Assembly (NCBI GenBank): GCA_029204225.1
Contig: CM055092.1
Span: 69,446,252 to 69,510,251 of the forward strand
DNA from: Diphasiastrum complanatum
Lineage: Eukaryota; Streptophyta; Lycopodiopsida; Lycopodiales; Lycopodiaceae
Length of the DNA: 64,000 nucleotides
Direction: 5' to 3'
Within the stretch, counting starts at the first letter, position 1. Each line of letters starts with the position of its first letter. Shown here piece after piece: positions 52,037 through 62,469 of this stretch. Position numbers and translations under genes: made by a program. The notes under the pieces were generated by a model that saw nothing but the letters and a program-made list of their open reading frames with translations, was not told where the DNA came from and searched no databases.

Positions 52037-52111
52037 ATGAAAAATTTCAAAAGATTTGACATGTTTTGTGATGGACTCTTGAAGACAAATCTTGCAAGTC
52101 CTTGTGAGACT

Positions 52112-52423
52112 TCAAGCCTTATTCACCTTTCCACAAAGGAAACACCTTTCCTTGGACTTGTCCTTCTTGTATTTGCATTTTGAACTTGAAGCTCCATCCT
52201 TCACCTTGGCCCCCTTGCTTTGGTTCTCCTTGGATGGACTGGTCTTCTTTTTGTAGCATCTTGAGAAAAAATATCCTCCCTTGCCACAAAGGTTGCACTC
52301 AGGATCCTTTCTTTCCTTCAATAGGATGCCACCTATTGATGCCATGTGAATAAAAACCTGTGATATGATTCTACAAATGTAATTTGTGACTTTCAAGAGA
52401 CTAGATTTGAACATCTTCAACAA
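52112..52423 (-). pseudogene. Element 3 gag C terminus with altered zinc knuckle
   Basis: CNLCGKGGYFFSRC fits CX2CX4HX4C except that His is Tyr (CAT to TAT). A Lys/Ser-rich linker follows, then a second partial knuckle RCFLCGKV before a stop. Upstream (52430-53800) the gag body is not readable. Confidence 0.65.
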
Positions 52424-52429
52424 TCTAGA

Positions 52430-54008
52430 AGGATCTACAAAAGATCTAGCTCACAAACCTAAGAATCAATCTTCACAGTAATGACTAGTCACTTGGAAAC
52501 TTTGCTTTGATCACTAAGAGAAAAGCACACAATCTTTGAATCAAATCACTAAAGAAATAAGATCCAATCTCCTATTGGAATCATCAAATACCAATGACTC
52601 TTTCTTTTGAAAGTTGAAATGGATATGAAAAACATTTGACACCTAGATTTTCCTTTTCACTTGACTAGTTCTCTCAACACTTGAGATTCTTGAACAAAAG
52701 ATGGGTTTTGTTTCAAATACATGAAAATCAAACTTAATCACTTCTTTTGGACTCACTCTTGACCCAAATAATCTCACACTTGAGATTTAGAATGAATTTG
52801 ATTTGATTTGACAACAAACTATACCAACAATTTTTCACAAAGCTTAAAAAATTAGACAACTAGAGATTCACAAAGATCTCAACCATGCATGAATACTCAA
52901 ATATGGACTCCTCCTCATTCTAGACATCCAATGGGATCTCAAATTGACCCTCACACTCTCACAAAGAAAGTTGAATAGAACTAATTTGAGTTTCATACAT
53001 ACTATGTCAATTTTTGCTCAATAAATTGATTCAATCACCCCTATTGGATTCCACCAATTACTCTACCTCTTAAGACTTGGAATGAAATTCAAAATCAAAG
53101 GTTGTGATTTTTCTCACTAAGATATTGTGCTTCAAAGAGCTAATGCCACTTAGAAAGATTTGATCACCTGGGAAGAGATGAACTCTCCACCAATAACAAC
53201 ACAAAATGAGCTTCTAGATCTTGCATTCTACAAAGGAAGGAACTCTTAGAAAATTGGATCTCTCTCTACACATTTGCCATAGACACCATAATGACTCTTT
53301 TCAAACCTTACAATCACTCAAACAAATTGAGTAGAGTTGAACAATGTGACTTGGATCTCAATCTCTTTTCTAGAACTCTCAATTTAAGCCAATCTATGTC
53401 AAATTCTACAAAAGATTTGCATAGATGCTCTATATGCACTAGAAACTCTCAAAGGTTTCACTTGGAGGACAGATCCAAGGATGTTTTCTAGCAAATTGAT
53501 GCTTCTAAACTTGACCCTATCACTCTTGAACAAATCTAGAGTGATGGTACAATGGATTACAACCTCTCACCTTGCATATCACTCCTTAATCTATGATTTT
53601 TAGCAAAATCTCTCTCAACTTCAACATGCACTCAAAAAATCAGAGATGATCAATTAATGCACCTATTTCAAGCTTCAAATTTAATTTCTTGGCTGATCTA
53701 ATCCAAGAACTAATCAAGGGATTAGATTCTCTATAGAAAATGCTTGATTTTGCACCAAAAATCTCTCAAATTGGGTGTGTGAGTCAAATTGTACAAATTT
53801 TTGAATTTTCTTAGCCAAAACCGGAGCTGTACGGCCTCACACGTGTGAAAAGGGTTCCTACAGCCCACAACAAGTTCTGGTCCAAAAATTTTGAGAATAT
53901 CTATCAAATCCAACTCGCTACCCAAAATTTGACTAGTTTCCAAAAAACTGCTAATTTTGGCTTTGATTTGGATTAACCCTATCAACTTCAACAAAACCTC
54001 TTGTACTA
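52430..54008 (-). mobile_element. Element 3 internal leader and unreadable gag region
   Basis: Belongs to the element by position between the LTRs. Stop-dense in all frames; matches 12338-12518 only in its last 180 bp. No gene seen. Confidence 0.6.
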
Positions 54009-54853
54009 GGCTCTGATACCATGTGGAAAAAGTACAAAAAGGACCAAGAGTGGATCCTAATCTGATCCTCAAGAGGGATTGGTTGTCAGATTACTTGATC
54101 TATCAATCTACTTCAGATTAAGATCAATCTAGATCAATTCTAGACACAAAATCCTAACAAGAACAATCATTACTTGAAGGTAAGTGTACTTTATGGTTTC
54201 ACACGTGTGAAACACTGTCTGAGTACGGACTCCAACCTGAAAATCAAGTACACATTGATAGCACCTCAAAACAATCAAAACAAATGTAGACAAATGGAGA
54301 GAATCACTCAAAATTGCTTCCAAAACCAAGATTGGTGTCTCACATTGATTATGGCCAAATGTGGCTATATATATACAATAAGTGGGAGCTCGTGGTACTG
54401 ATCATCCCTTTGATCCCACATGTGTGAAGGTGCTTTGTCATATGATGATTCATCATGCAAAACTGACACTTGGACAAAACCTTATATTTTGAGCACTTTT
54501 GGTCCATTTTCCTTCTATATGGAGATCTACTTGGAAATCTTCAAGAAGTCAAAATTCGCCTACTTCAGCTTATTCCACACATGTGAGCTGTCCTCTACAC
54601 ATAGGATATGACACCTAACCAAAGGATGTGGCTCATGCAATCAATAGATTGATGCCATGTGTCATATGTCTAGAAAACTAGTTTTTGGCCTTTTTAGCCA
54701 CTAGAACTTGAATTAAATCATATGTACAACCTATATGATTATGGTACATGACAAGTACACTATTTTCACACGTGGGAACATGCTCCACACATGTGTGTTT
54801 ATCTATATACAAGATTTTTGGCCTCTACCAAGCTTATTTTTGTATTTTTCACA
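54009..54853 (-). mobile_element. Copia-type element 3: PBS and 5' LTR (minus strand)
   Basis: PBS complement ggctctgatacca (54009-54021), LTR 54022-54853 (832 bp), then TSD tttcc. Element length 5345 bp (49509-54853). No RT or RNase H is present inside, so it is non-autonomous. Confidence 0.95.
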
Positions 54854-55189
54854 TTTCCATCGTCGCCCTAAAACTCCCACCATAAACCTTATTAACAAAT
54901 TATCTCTCTTAAAAAAATCTCTTTTGATTCCAAGCATCTCTCCCAAGATTGGAAATAGAATTTTTCAAGAGCATGAATGGATGCAATTGACACCTAGCCA
55001 AAACCATAATTAGCAATATTTCACCCATGCAATTGACACTTAGTCAAAACCATAATTAGCAATAATTCACTTATGGTCAAAATAAGTCAATGGTCAAGAT
55101 AAGTCAAAACCCTAATTTTCGAACGAACGAAGAAAAAGGCGGGAATCACGTTTTGTCTATCACAACATACATTCTCTGTCCTCCTTTCT

Positions 55190-55345
55190 TCTTCTTCTTC
55201 TTCTAGTACATCATGTTTTTCCATCTGATTTTTAAAGAAGAAGGCATTGAGTTAACTAGCGGTGGCTTCTAATTTTTTAAGAAGAAAGGCATTGAGGTAA
55301 CTAGCGCTAAGCCACCGGGCAAAGTGTGAAGATCGCAAAGAAAGC
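55190..55345. promoter_or_regulatory. 5' region of the 55.3-kb gene with a short duplication
   Basis: Two near-copies of gaagaaggcattgagttaac and ctagcg text (about 55236-55262 and 55281-55307). CTT-rich tract tcttcttcttcttct at about 55190. No clear TATA box. Confidence 0.3.
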
Positions 55346-56298
55346 ATGAGTAGTTTGGAGATGGCGTACGATAACAGGTTCGCAGGGTTCCTAGAGCACC
55401 TAGTGCCTCTGAATGGCAACACCGTGGCCACCATCTTTGATGCGATCCTCAACTCATATCGCCACATGGGAGAAGCTAGAGCTCTTCTTTGCTCCGGAGC
55501 TGTTTTGAAGAATGTTGATGACTCCTGTGTATGTATCTCCCTTCCTGCAATAAGGTGTTACTAGTCTATTGCAGAGAAACTGTCTCACTGCTTTCTTCTT
55601 CATGGATGCAGATTGTTTGTTATGAGCAGTGGAAAAGGAGCACCAATTTTGACTCTCTGACATCCACCACGGTAAGTCTTTTATACTGCCATATCTGTCG
55701 TACGAGCGATGGAAAATGAGCACTAATTTTGACTCTCTAACATCGACCACGGTAAGTCCTAGATACTGCCATATCTGTAATACATTTTGATCCCGAGATA
55801 GGTTGCTGAGGATAGCTGCTGATGGTTTTGTATGCTATGAATGGTGATCAGCTAGCTCCAGTGGAGGCATCTCTGCGGGCTGTCGCAGCGATCGATCTGT
55901 TCATGAATGATGTGAGCTATGACGAATCAAGGTGCAATCAATCCGTGACCTTTCGAAAAGGAACTCCATTTTACATCACGGTCTATAGCGTCCATACGAG
56001 TGATGATCAGCAGAAGTTTTTGGCCCATATTCAAAGGTTTATGAGCAATCAGTTTGCACTTGCGAATGAGATGGTGGCTTACACCATACACAAATCTCTT
56101 TCAACTGATGCAGTCACCAACACCAAGTTGGTCCCACGGCTTGCTGTTGTTCAGCAGTGGAGTAGCCTAGAGGCAGCTAGCAAGAACGCTACTTTCTGGA
56201 CAGAAACAGATGAAGCTGCGCAGGGAGTATGCAGTGTAGATTACTCTGGCATATACGAGACTATATACATTGATCAGCAAGATACCTGGCTGTTTTGA
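55346..56298 (+). CDS. Unrecognised three-exon gene, 241 residues
   Basis: Exon 1 55346-55528 (MSSLEMAYDNRFAGFLEHLV ... ends DDSC before gtatgt), exon 2 55612-55671 (acceptor gatgcag; IVCYEQWKRSTNFDSLTSTT; donor gtaagt), exon 3 55816-56298 (after gaggatag; LLMVLYAMNGDQLAPVEASL ... DQQDTWLF, TGA). All junctions are phase 0 and no stop interrupts the chain, so it looks functional. Base composition is more GC-rich than its surroundings. Predicted soluble: no signal peptide or membrane span. I recognise no family. The exon 3 acceptor is the weakest junction. Exon 2 is followed by a near-copy of itself (55690-55751) ending at a second gtaagt; this could be an alternative exon or a dead duplicate. 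Confidence 0.6.
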
Positions 56299-56299
56299 A

Positions 56300-57239
56300 T
56301 CAAGAAACTATAATTTTTCAGTTATATTGGTGGAAAGGGGCGGAATTTGATGACCTCAAAAAGTTCTAAAAAAGAACATTGAAATAGCAGAATGTGCATG
56401 CGCCCTCGCGTGTGAAAGGGATTCATTTTGTTGCAAATAAAATAGTGAAGCATCTACATCAGGCAAAATGATGATGGTGAAAATGTTGTATGCCTGGATC
56501 CGTTGAGTAAAATAACAAGAAATCTTATGAAACTAGAAATGGCACAAGACCCATTTTTTTGTTTTGTGAACTTACAATTTTTTGAAATTCAAGTAATTTT
56601 TGAATCCTTAATTTTTTTTTGTGCTTATAATTTTTTGAAATTCAATTAATTTTTGAATCCTAAAGTTAGAAATGAATTTATTATTTTGCAAGCTTGTATA
56701 TTTTGCAAATATTTAAGAATTTTACACTAAAATGGCTAAAGAAAAAAAAATCATTTGTGTGCAATTTGTTATTATGAAAAATAGTTGTTAAATTAAGCAA
56801 GTAATTGTAAAATTTTAAAAATTATTATTTCTAGTAAAAAACAACAAAAAAACATTTTAACATAAATTTGATAACCTATTTATAATTTGATATTTGTATT
56901 TTAAGAATCAAGTAAACTAAACAAATCTAATATTCAAAAAAATATGCTAAACTTATAACAAACATTTTGTATTTTAAGAATCAAGTAAACTAAACAAATC
57001 TAGTATTCAAAAAGATATGCTAAATTTCTAACAAATATTATTTAACAATAAATTTACCAAAAACATATTTAAAAAATCTAAGAAATAAACACTTTGTACA
57101 TAAATACAATATCTTTCGAATAAAAGAGATTTTTTTAAAAATAAAATTTTCATACAATCAAAAATTCTCAATCATATCATTTGGATCTGGAGAAGATACC
57201 CTTTCAACCCTTATGTCTGTTGGAGGTGCTGTCTTGCGT
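56300..57239. other. No gene seen; AT-rich with a tandem duplication
   Basis: Very AT-rich. Two copies of a block with gtattttaagaatcaagtaa and actaaacaaatct at about 56890-56960 and 56967-57035. Confidence 0.6.
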
Positions 57240-57819
57240 CCTAAATAACAATTTTTTCAATAACATTATAGCTTTGCTCAACCACCTCGGCCAATTCTCC
57301 TTCATTACCAAATTTCGTCCTCAGATGGACCCAACTTACCAATTTCCTGAAACTCATCAGACAAAACTGAAATACCAGCTAGCCTCATCTTAACAAAACT
57401 TGCTAAACTCTCATTTAATTCTATAGCCTCATCTTAACAAAACTTGCTAAACTCTCATTTAATTCTATAGCCGCAACATGTCTGCCCTTTTGGACAGCAC
57501 ATGCACTAGTAGTGCACTAGTAGTGCCACTACCACTAAATAAATCTAAAATCCAATTTGCGAGATGAGAAAACATTTCAATTAACTTATCTACAAGCTAT
57601 TGTGGCTTTTGATATGGACAAGCCACAGAACTAGTCATCGAATTTTTTAGTTTTTTTGTCATTGCTGGAAAATCCAAATGATTTACAAAATCTGTGTTCT
57701 TTGCAGTGTTGTAGTGCAACATGGATCTCATTCCATCGGTAGAGAAGTAAGCGATGCTGAGATATTTGATCTCATTACAAAGACGTGCACCACCCGAATT
57801 GCGCACATTTGGTTTGTGC
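57240..57819 (-). pseudogene. DNA N4/N6-type methyltransferase, C-terminal exon relic
   Basis: Minus strand. A retained acceptor (ttgattgttgtag) at 57820 opens a frame: HKPNVRNSGGARLCNEIKYL, YFSTDGMRSMLHYN, CPYQKPQ, a TAG, LVDKLIEMFSHL, then the SAM-binding motif WILDLFSGSGTTSA (about 57515-57550). An 11-bp tandem duplication (actactagtgc twice) shifts the frame; beyond it the text is ACAVQKGRHVAAIELNESLA. P-x-xLVxxLIxxFS ... LDLFSGSGTT ... GRxxxAIELNE is the C-terminal half of the N6_N4_Mtase family (prokaryotic-type amino-methyltransferases). The N-terminal (D/S)PP(Y/W) catalytic motif is not in the window. A 44-bp tandem duplication (57381-57468) adds more damage. Not functional here. Confidence 0.75.
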
Positions 57820-57829
57820 CTACAACAAT

Positions 57830-58387
57830 CAAATAACTAAAACAAAGAGCCAGAGAGCGCAAAAAGAGCAAATGAATTGGCAAAGGTGAGTTATGCCATG
57901 TCCGTGCTTCTTAAATACTATACAGGAACCGAGTGGGTGGCATCTTTCAAGTGTTAAGTTCAACGGAACAAGGTGAGTGCCATACTTTAAGTCTATATGG
58001 TGGCATTTCCTATCATGCTCGTCACTAAAATTATAACGCTGATAACATTTTCGTTTTAGCTCGGATTGGGACGATGTAAAAAGAAAAAAATTTCATAATG
58101 TTTTCAACTGTGCATTGTAAGTACGGAATCGATTTCAACGTTGACTAAAAAAATTCATTTTTTTTGTTTGGGTTTGGCCCTTAACTTTGACCCGCTAAAA
58201 TGTTTGGCAAAACCACGAACATTAGTTTAAGAAAATGACAAAGCAAATCTTATGGTTATCACGAGTCGGTTCTTAAAATTTTCTCCCAATAGAAACATTG
58301 GTCTAAAATTTTATATTAACTTGCGCACAATTTTCCCTCTCTCGTAATTTTGCCCTAAATTCTCCAAACTAATTAAGGACATGGTCT
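57830..58387. other. No gene seen between the methyltransferase relic and the copia insertion
   Basis: AT-rich; if the methyltransferase gene continued upstream this would be its intron. Ends with TSD ggtct (58383-58387). Confidence 0.4.
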
Positions 58388-59079
58388 TGTAAAAATTTCA
58401 CAATTCTTGCTTGACCAATTTTGGTCATATGGCTTGTAAATTGTATTATGGTCATGTTGTGGCTTGTCACACGTGCCAAATAGCATAGGATACTCTTTGT
58501 AAGTCTCATTCCTAACCTAGCATAGGAGTGGCACCTTTGGAGTGAGTCCAAATAGTGCTTTGATAAGCTAGAGAGAAAATAAGAGCTAAAAATAGCATGT
58601 TTTTCAATGTTTTGGGATCTCGAGATCTTGACCCCAAGTTAGGGTGGATCCAATGACCTATTAGATTAGATGTTAGGATTAGGGTATGATAAGTTCAGAG
58701 GCCCTAATATGCTCAGATCTGAGCTTGAAAAGTATAAATGTATGATGAGATTTCCATCCAAAAATCAAGAAAAATCGAGTTTTTCCACTTCCATCATAAT
58801 TGTCTGTTGGTGACGAGTTCTAGCTATTGAGTGTTTTTATGCATTAATTGCTTGGATTGGAAGGTGCTGAACTTGTTTACAGGTCTGAGAAGCTTGCTGT
58901 ACTTTACTTTGGTTCATTTGATCAAATCTATGTGCCTAATGTGGAGTTAAATGCCAAATTTGCTAGTTTTGGTAACTAGTCTTGATTCTAGCTCATAGTT
59001 TGGATCTAGATCTTTTATTTGTGCATCCTCCATCACTTTTAGGATTGATTGGAATTGAATTTGCTGTAAAATTTTGTCA
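58388..59079 (+). mobile_element. Copia element 2: 5' LTR
   Basis: 692 bp, TGTAAAAATT...TTTTGTCA, about 20 substitutions and three small indels from the 3' LTR (about 3 percent). TSD ggtct on both sides. PBS tggtatcagagcc at 59080-59092. Confidence 0.96.
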
Positions 59080-59883
59080 TGGTATCAGAGCCTAATCAAA
59101 AGTGAGCTTTAGATTTGATTTTCTCAAGCTTAGATCCTAGATTTGAGTAGTATTGGCTTTGTCCTTGCTACTAGTTGCTAATCTAGTAATTGTACCTTCA
59201 AATTTGGTTTCATTTTAGTGATAATAGATCAAAGGGAACTTTTTTTGCTGAGTTATAGCTGCAAGAACCGAGATTGACCCATTTCCATTCAACCAAACCA
59301 AATTAGAAAGTTCTTATGAGCTGAATCTTGGAGTACATGTCTCCTAGTAGAGATTTTCATAAGGATTTGAATGCCACCACTCTTTAGAAGTTTGGATCAT
59401 CCATTTGAGAGCTTAATTAGGTCGTTATTAGGCTTCTTAAGGTCCTAAAATACACCTTTTAGGTTCAGATCAAGTGTTTTGATGAGTTTTCATCTAGAAA
59501 TGCAAAACTAGTGAAAATTGTGTTTTTATTCTACTCGGTTTTGGATAGGTTTGTGATTGAATATGTCAATGTGATTCAACCTAAATTTAAGAGGCTTTAT
59601 TTATAAGACATTTGTGTGTTATAAAGTGCTTTTGGTTCAGTATAGGTGGATTCACCCTTCTTGTGAAGTCGAGATCAAGGAGGAGACTAGTTTGATCAAA
59701 TCTATAGTAAGTTTGGATCTAGTTTGGATCTTGAAGATAGATCAAGCTCAAGATCACCTTAGATCTTGTTGAGAAATCAGAGAGTGATTCATCTCAGGTC
59801 CCAAAGAGAGTGGGATAGCTAGTAGTGATCATATCTTGTACAATCTATCTTGTTTCTTTGAATTTATCTCCTTATCATTGAAG

Positions 59884-60720
59884 ATGGCATCCATAAGTGC
59901 CTATCTTTTGGATTCTAGTGATAGATTGACCTCTTCAAATTATTCAATTTGGAAGCTAAGAATGGAATCCATCCTTATCATGCAAGATTTGATGGATATT
60001 GTGAATGGAGAAGAAGATGAGCCAATCCATTCACAAGAAGCAACTAAATACAAGAGAAGGTGCAAGCTTGCACTCCATTGTATTAAGACGAATGTTGCAA
60101 ATGATTTGCTCAAAGAAGTAGGAGCTTGTACCTCAGCCCAAGAGGCTTGGGAGACTCTTCAAAAGATCTATGAGTCCAAGAATACCTCAAGGTTACTTTC
60201 TCTCAAGAGCCAAGTTCTTCAATGCTTCCAAGGGAGGAGTGAGAGTGGACATCAATCTGTTTTGAGAGTAAAAGATTTGAACAAAGAGCTTACTTATGTT
60301 GGTGAACCTATTAAAGAGAGTGAGCTTGTGCAAATAGTTTTGAATGGCTTATGTAGTGATTTTACTAAACTTGTCCAAAGCTATGCCATCATGGGAAACT
60401 TGCCTACAATTGAAGACCTTTAAAGTGTGTTGATGGCCGAGGAGAGTAAGAAGGCTCATATCAAATCAAGGATGGAGAGGCTCTCCATCAATGATGATGA
60501 TGACAAAGCCTTATTTTTCAAGAGCAAAGGCAAAGCAAAGAGCAAGGGAGGAGCATTAAAAAAGGAGCAAGCAAAGGATGGAGATCAAGGAGAATCTACA
60601 TCATCATCATCACAAGTCAAGCCCAAGATGGACAAATCAAAGATCAAGTGCTACTATTGTAGCAAGATGGGGCACTATGTCTTGGAATGCTTCAAGAGGA
60701 AGCAAGATCAAAGCCAAGCC
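59884..60720 (+). pseudogene. Copia element 2: gag with zinc knuckle
   Basis: Starts ATG at 59884 (MASISAYLLDSSDRLTSSNY, SIWKLRMESILIMQDLMDIV), UBN2 gag (AQEAWETLQKIYESKNTSRL, LNGLCSDFTKLVQSYAIMG), a TAA at 60421 in an otherwise continuous frame, then knuckle CYYCSKMGHYVLEC (60649-60690). Only one stop, so gag is close to intact. Confidence 0.92.
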
Positions 60721-61482
60721 AACATTGGACAAGAGGAGGAAGAGAGCTATCATGAGGACTCACTCATGATGTCAACCTTTTCATCATCAAATGTCAAAGG
60801 TGAAGATCCTTGGTGGATAGATAGTGGGGCTAGCTCCCACATGTCGGGTAAAAGGGAGTATTTTTCTCAACTCACACCTTAGGACCTATAAAGTCCATTT
60901 TTACAGCAAATGATCATGAATGTAAAGTTGAAGGTGTGGGATCCATTCTCTTATGCTTAGGATCCTCCAAGAAGACTAAGATAGATGGTGTTCTCTTCAT
61001 TCCTAGCATCACTAAGAATTTGCTTAGTGTTGGCCAACTTTTAGATCATGGTTTCATTGTGGAGTTCTCTACTAATGTATGCAACATCAAGAAGAATGGG
61101 AAGATCATAGCAAGAGGAAGAAGGTTTGGGAGGTTGTTTAAGCTTGATGCTTTTGTTGATCCTAACCAACTTTGTGATAGTAGCCAAGGAGGACAAGATG
61201 GCTACAAATGATTTGTGCCACAAGAGGCTTGGTCACATCAACACCAAGTCTATGGAAGTCATGTGCAAGGAGGAGCTTACTCTAGGCCTTCCAATATCCA
61301 TGGAAAAAGAGGAAAAGGTTTGTGAAGCATGTTCTTTGGCTAAAGCACATAGGTTGCCTTTCTCTAACATTGATAATTCAACAACCTACCAGAGACAAAG
61401 CTTGGATCTTGAAGACAACCTTTATGGAGCTCTCACTACATTTGAGAACTTGGAGCTCAAATCATATTCTTATCATGATGAG
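60721..61482 (+). pseudogene. Copia element 2: protease and GAG-pre-integrase; rest of pol deleted
   Basis: Protease DPWWIDSGASSHMSG, frame lost at 60880, then VLFIPSITKNLLSVGQLLDH in a second frame and LCHKRLGHINTKSMEVM and CEACSLAKAHRLPF in a third. Integrase core, RT and RNase H are absent: the sequence passes within 110 bp to the polypurine tract. An internal deletion derivative, movable only in trans. Confidence 0.9.
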
Positions 61483-61578
61483 TGATCATAGTCACTCAAC
61501 AAAGCAAGAACCTGGAAGTTATATTGTTTTTATCCATGTATTGATTATTGATCCAGGATAGTCTCATCAAGCTAAATT

Positions 61579-62280
61579 GTGAGGAGGAGTGTTAAAATTT
61601 CACAATTCTAGCTTGACCAATTTTGGTCATATGGCTTGTAAATTGTATTATGGTCATGTTGTGGCTTGTCACACGTGCCAAATAGCATAGGATACTCTTT
61701 GTAAGTCTCATTCCTAACCTAGCATAGGAGTGGCACCTTTAGAGTGAGTCCAAATAGTGCTTTGATAAGCTAGAGAGAAAATAGGAGCTAAAAATAGCAT
61801 GTTTTTCATTGTTTTGGGATCTCGAGATTTTGACCCCAAGTTAGGGTGGATCCAATGACCTATTAGGTTAGATGTTAGGGTTAGGGTATGATAAGTTCAG
61901 AGGTGCTCTAATATGCTCAGATCTGAGCTTGAAAAGTATAAATGTATGATGGGATTTCCATCCAAAAATCAAGAGAAATCGAGTTTTTCCACTTCTATCA
62001 TCATTGTCTTTTGGTGGCGAGTTCTAGCTATTGGATGTGAGTGTTTTTATGCATTAATTTCTTGGATTGGAAGGTTCTGAACTTGTTTACAGGTCTGAGA
62101 AGCTTGCTGTACTTTACTTTGGTTCATTTGATCAAATCTATGTGCCTAATGTGGAGTTAAATGCCAAATTTGCTAGTTTTGGTAACTAGTCTTGATTCTA
62201 GCTCATAATTTGGATCTAGATCTTTTATTTGTGCATGCTCCATCACTTTTAGGATTGATTGGGATTGTAAAATTTTGTCA
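61579..62280 (+). mobile_element. Copia element 2: polypurine tract and 3' LTR
   Basis: gtgaggaggag (61579-61589) then LTR 61590-62280 (691 bp) and TSD ggtct at 62281-62285. Whole element 3893 bp. It splits a region whose left side carries the methyltransferase relic and right side the DUF7869-like relic. Confidence 0.96.
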
Positions 62281-62469
62281 GGTCTCTTGTTTAATTTTAC
62301 TTAGACCATAATATCAATTTAAAACCCTAAATTCAAAAGTCTGCAAAAGCATGGTTGACACATTTTGTGAACGTGCATGTTGAGAAACTCCCAAATTCTT
62401 TATATTTTCACCTTCAAGACAATTTTTTGAAATTGAAAATATTCATGATGTACAAAATTTTGCAATGTC

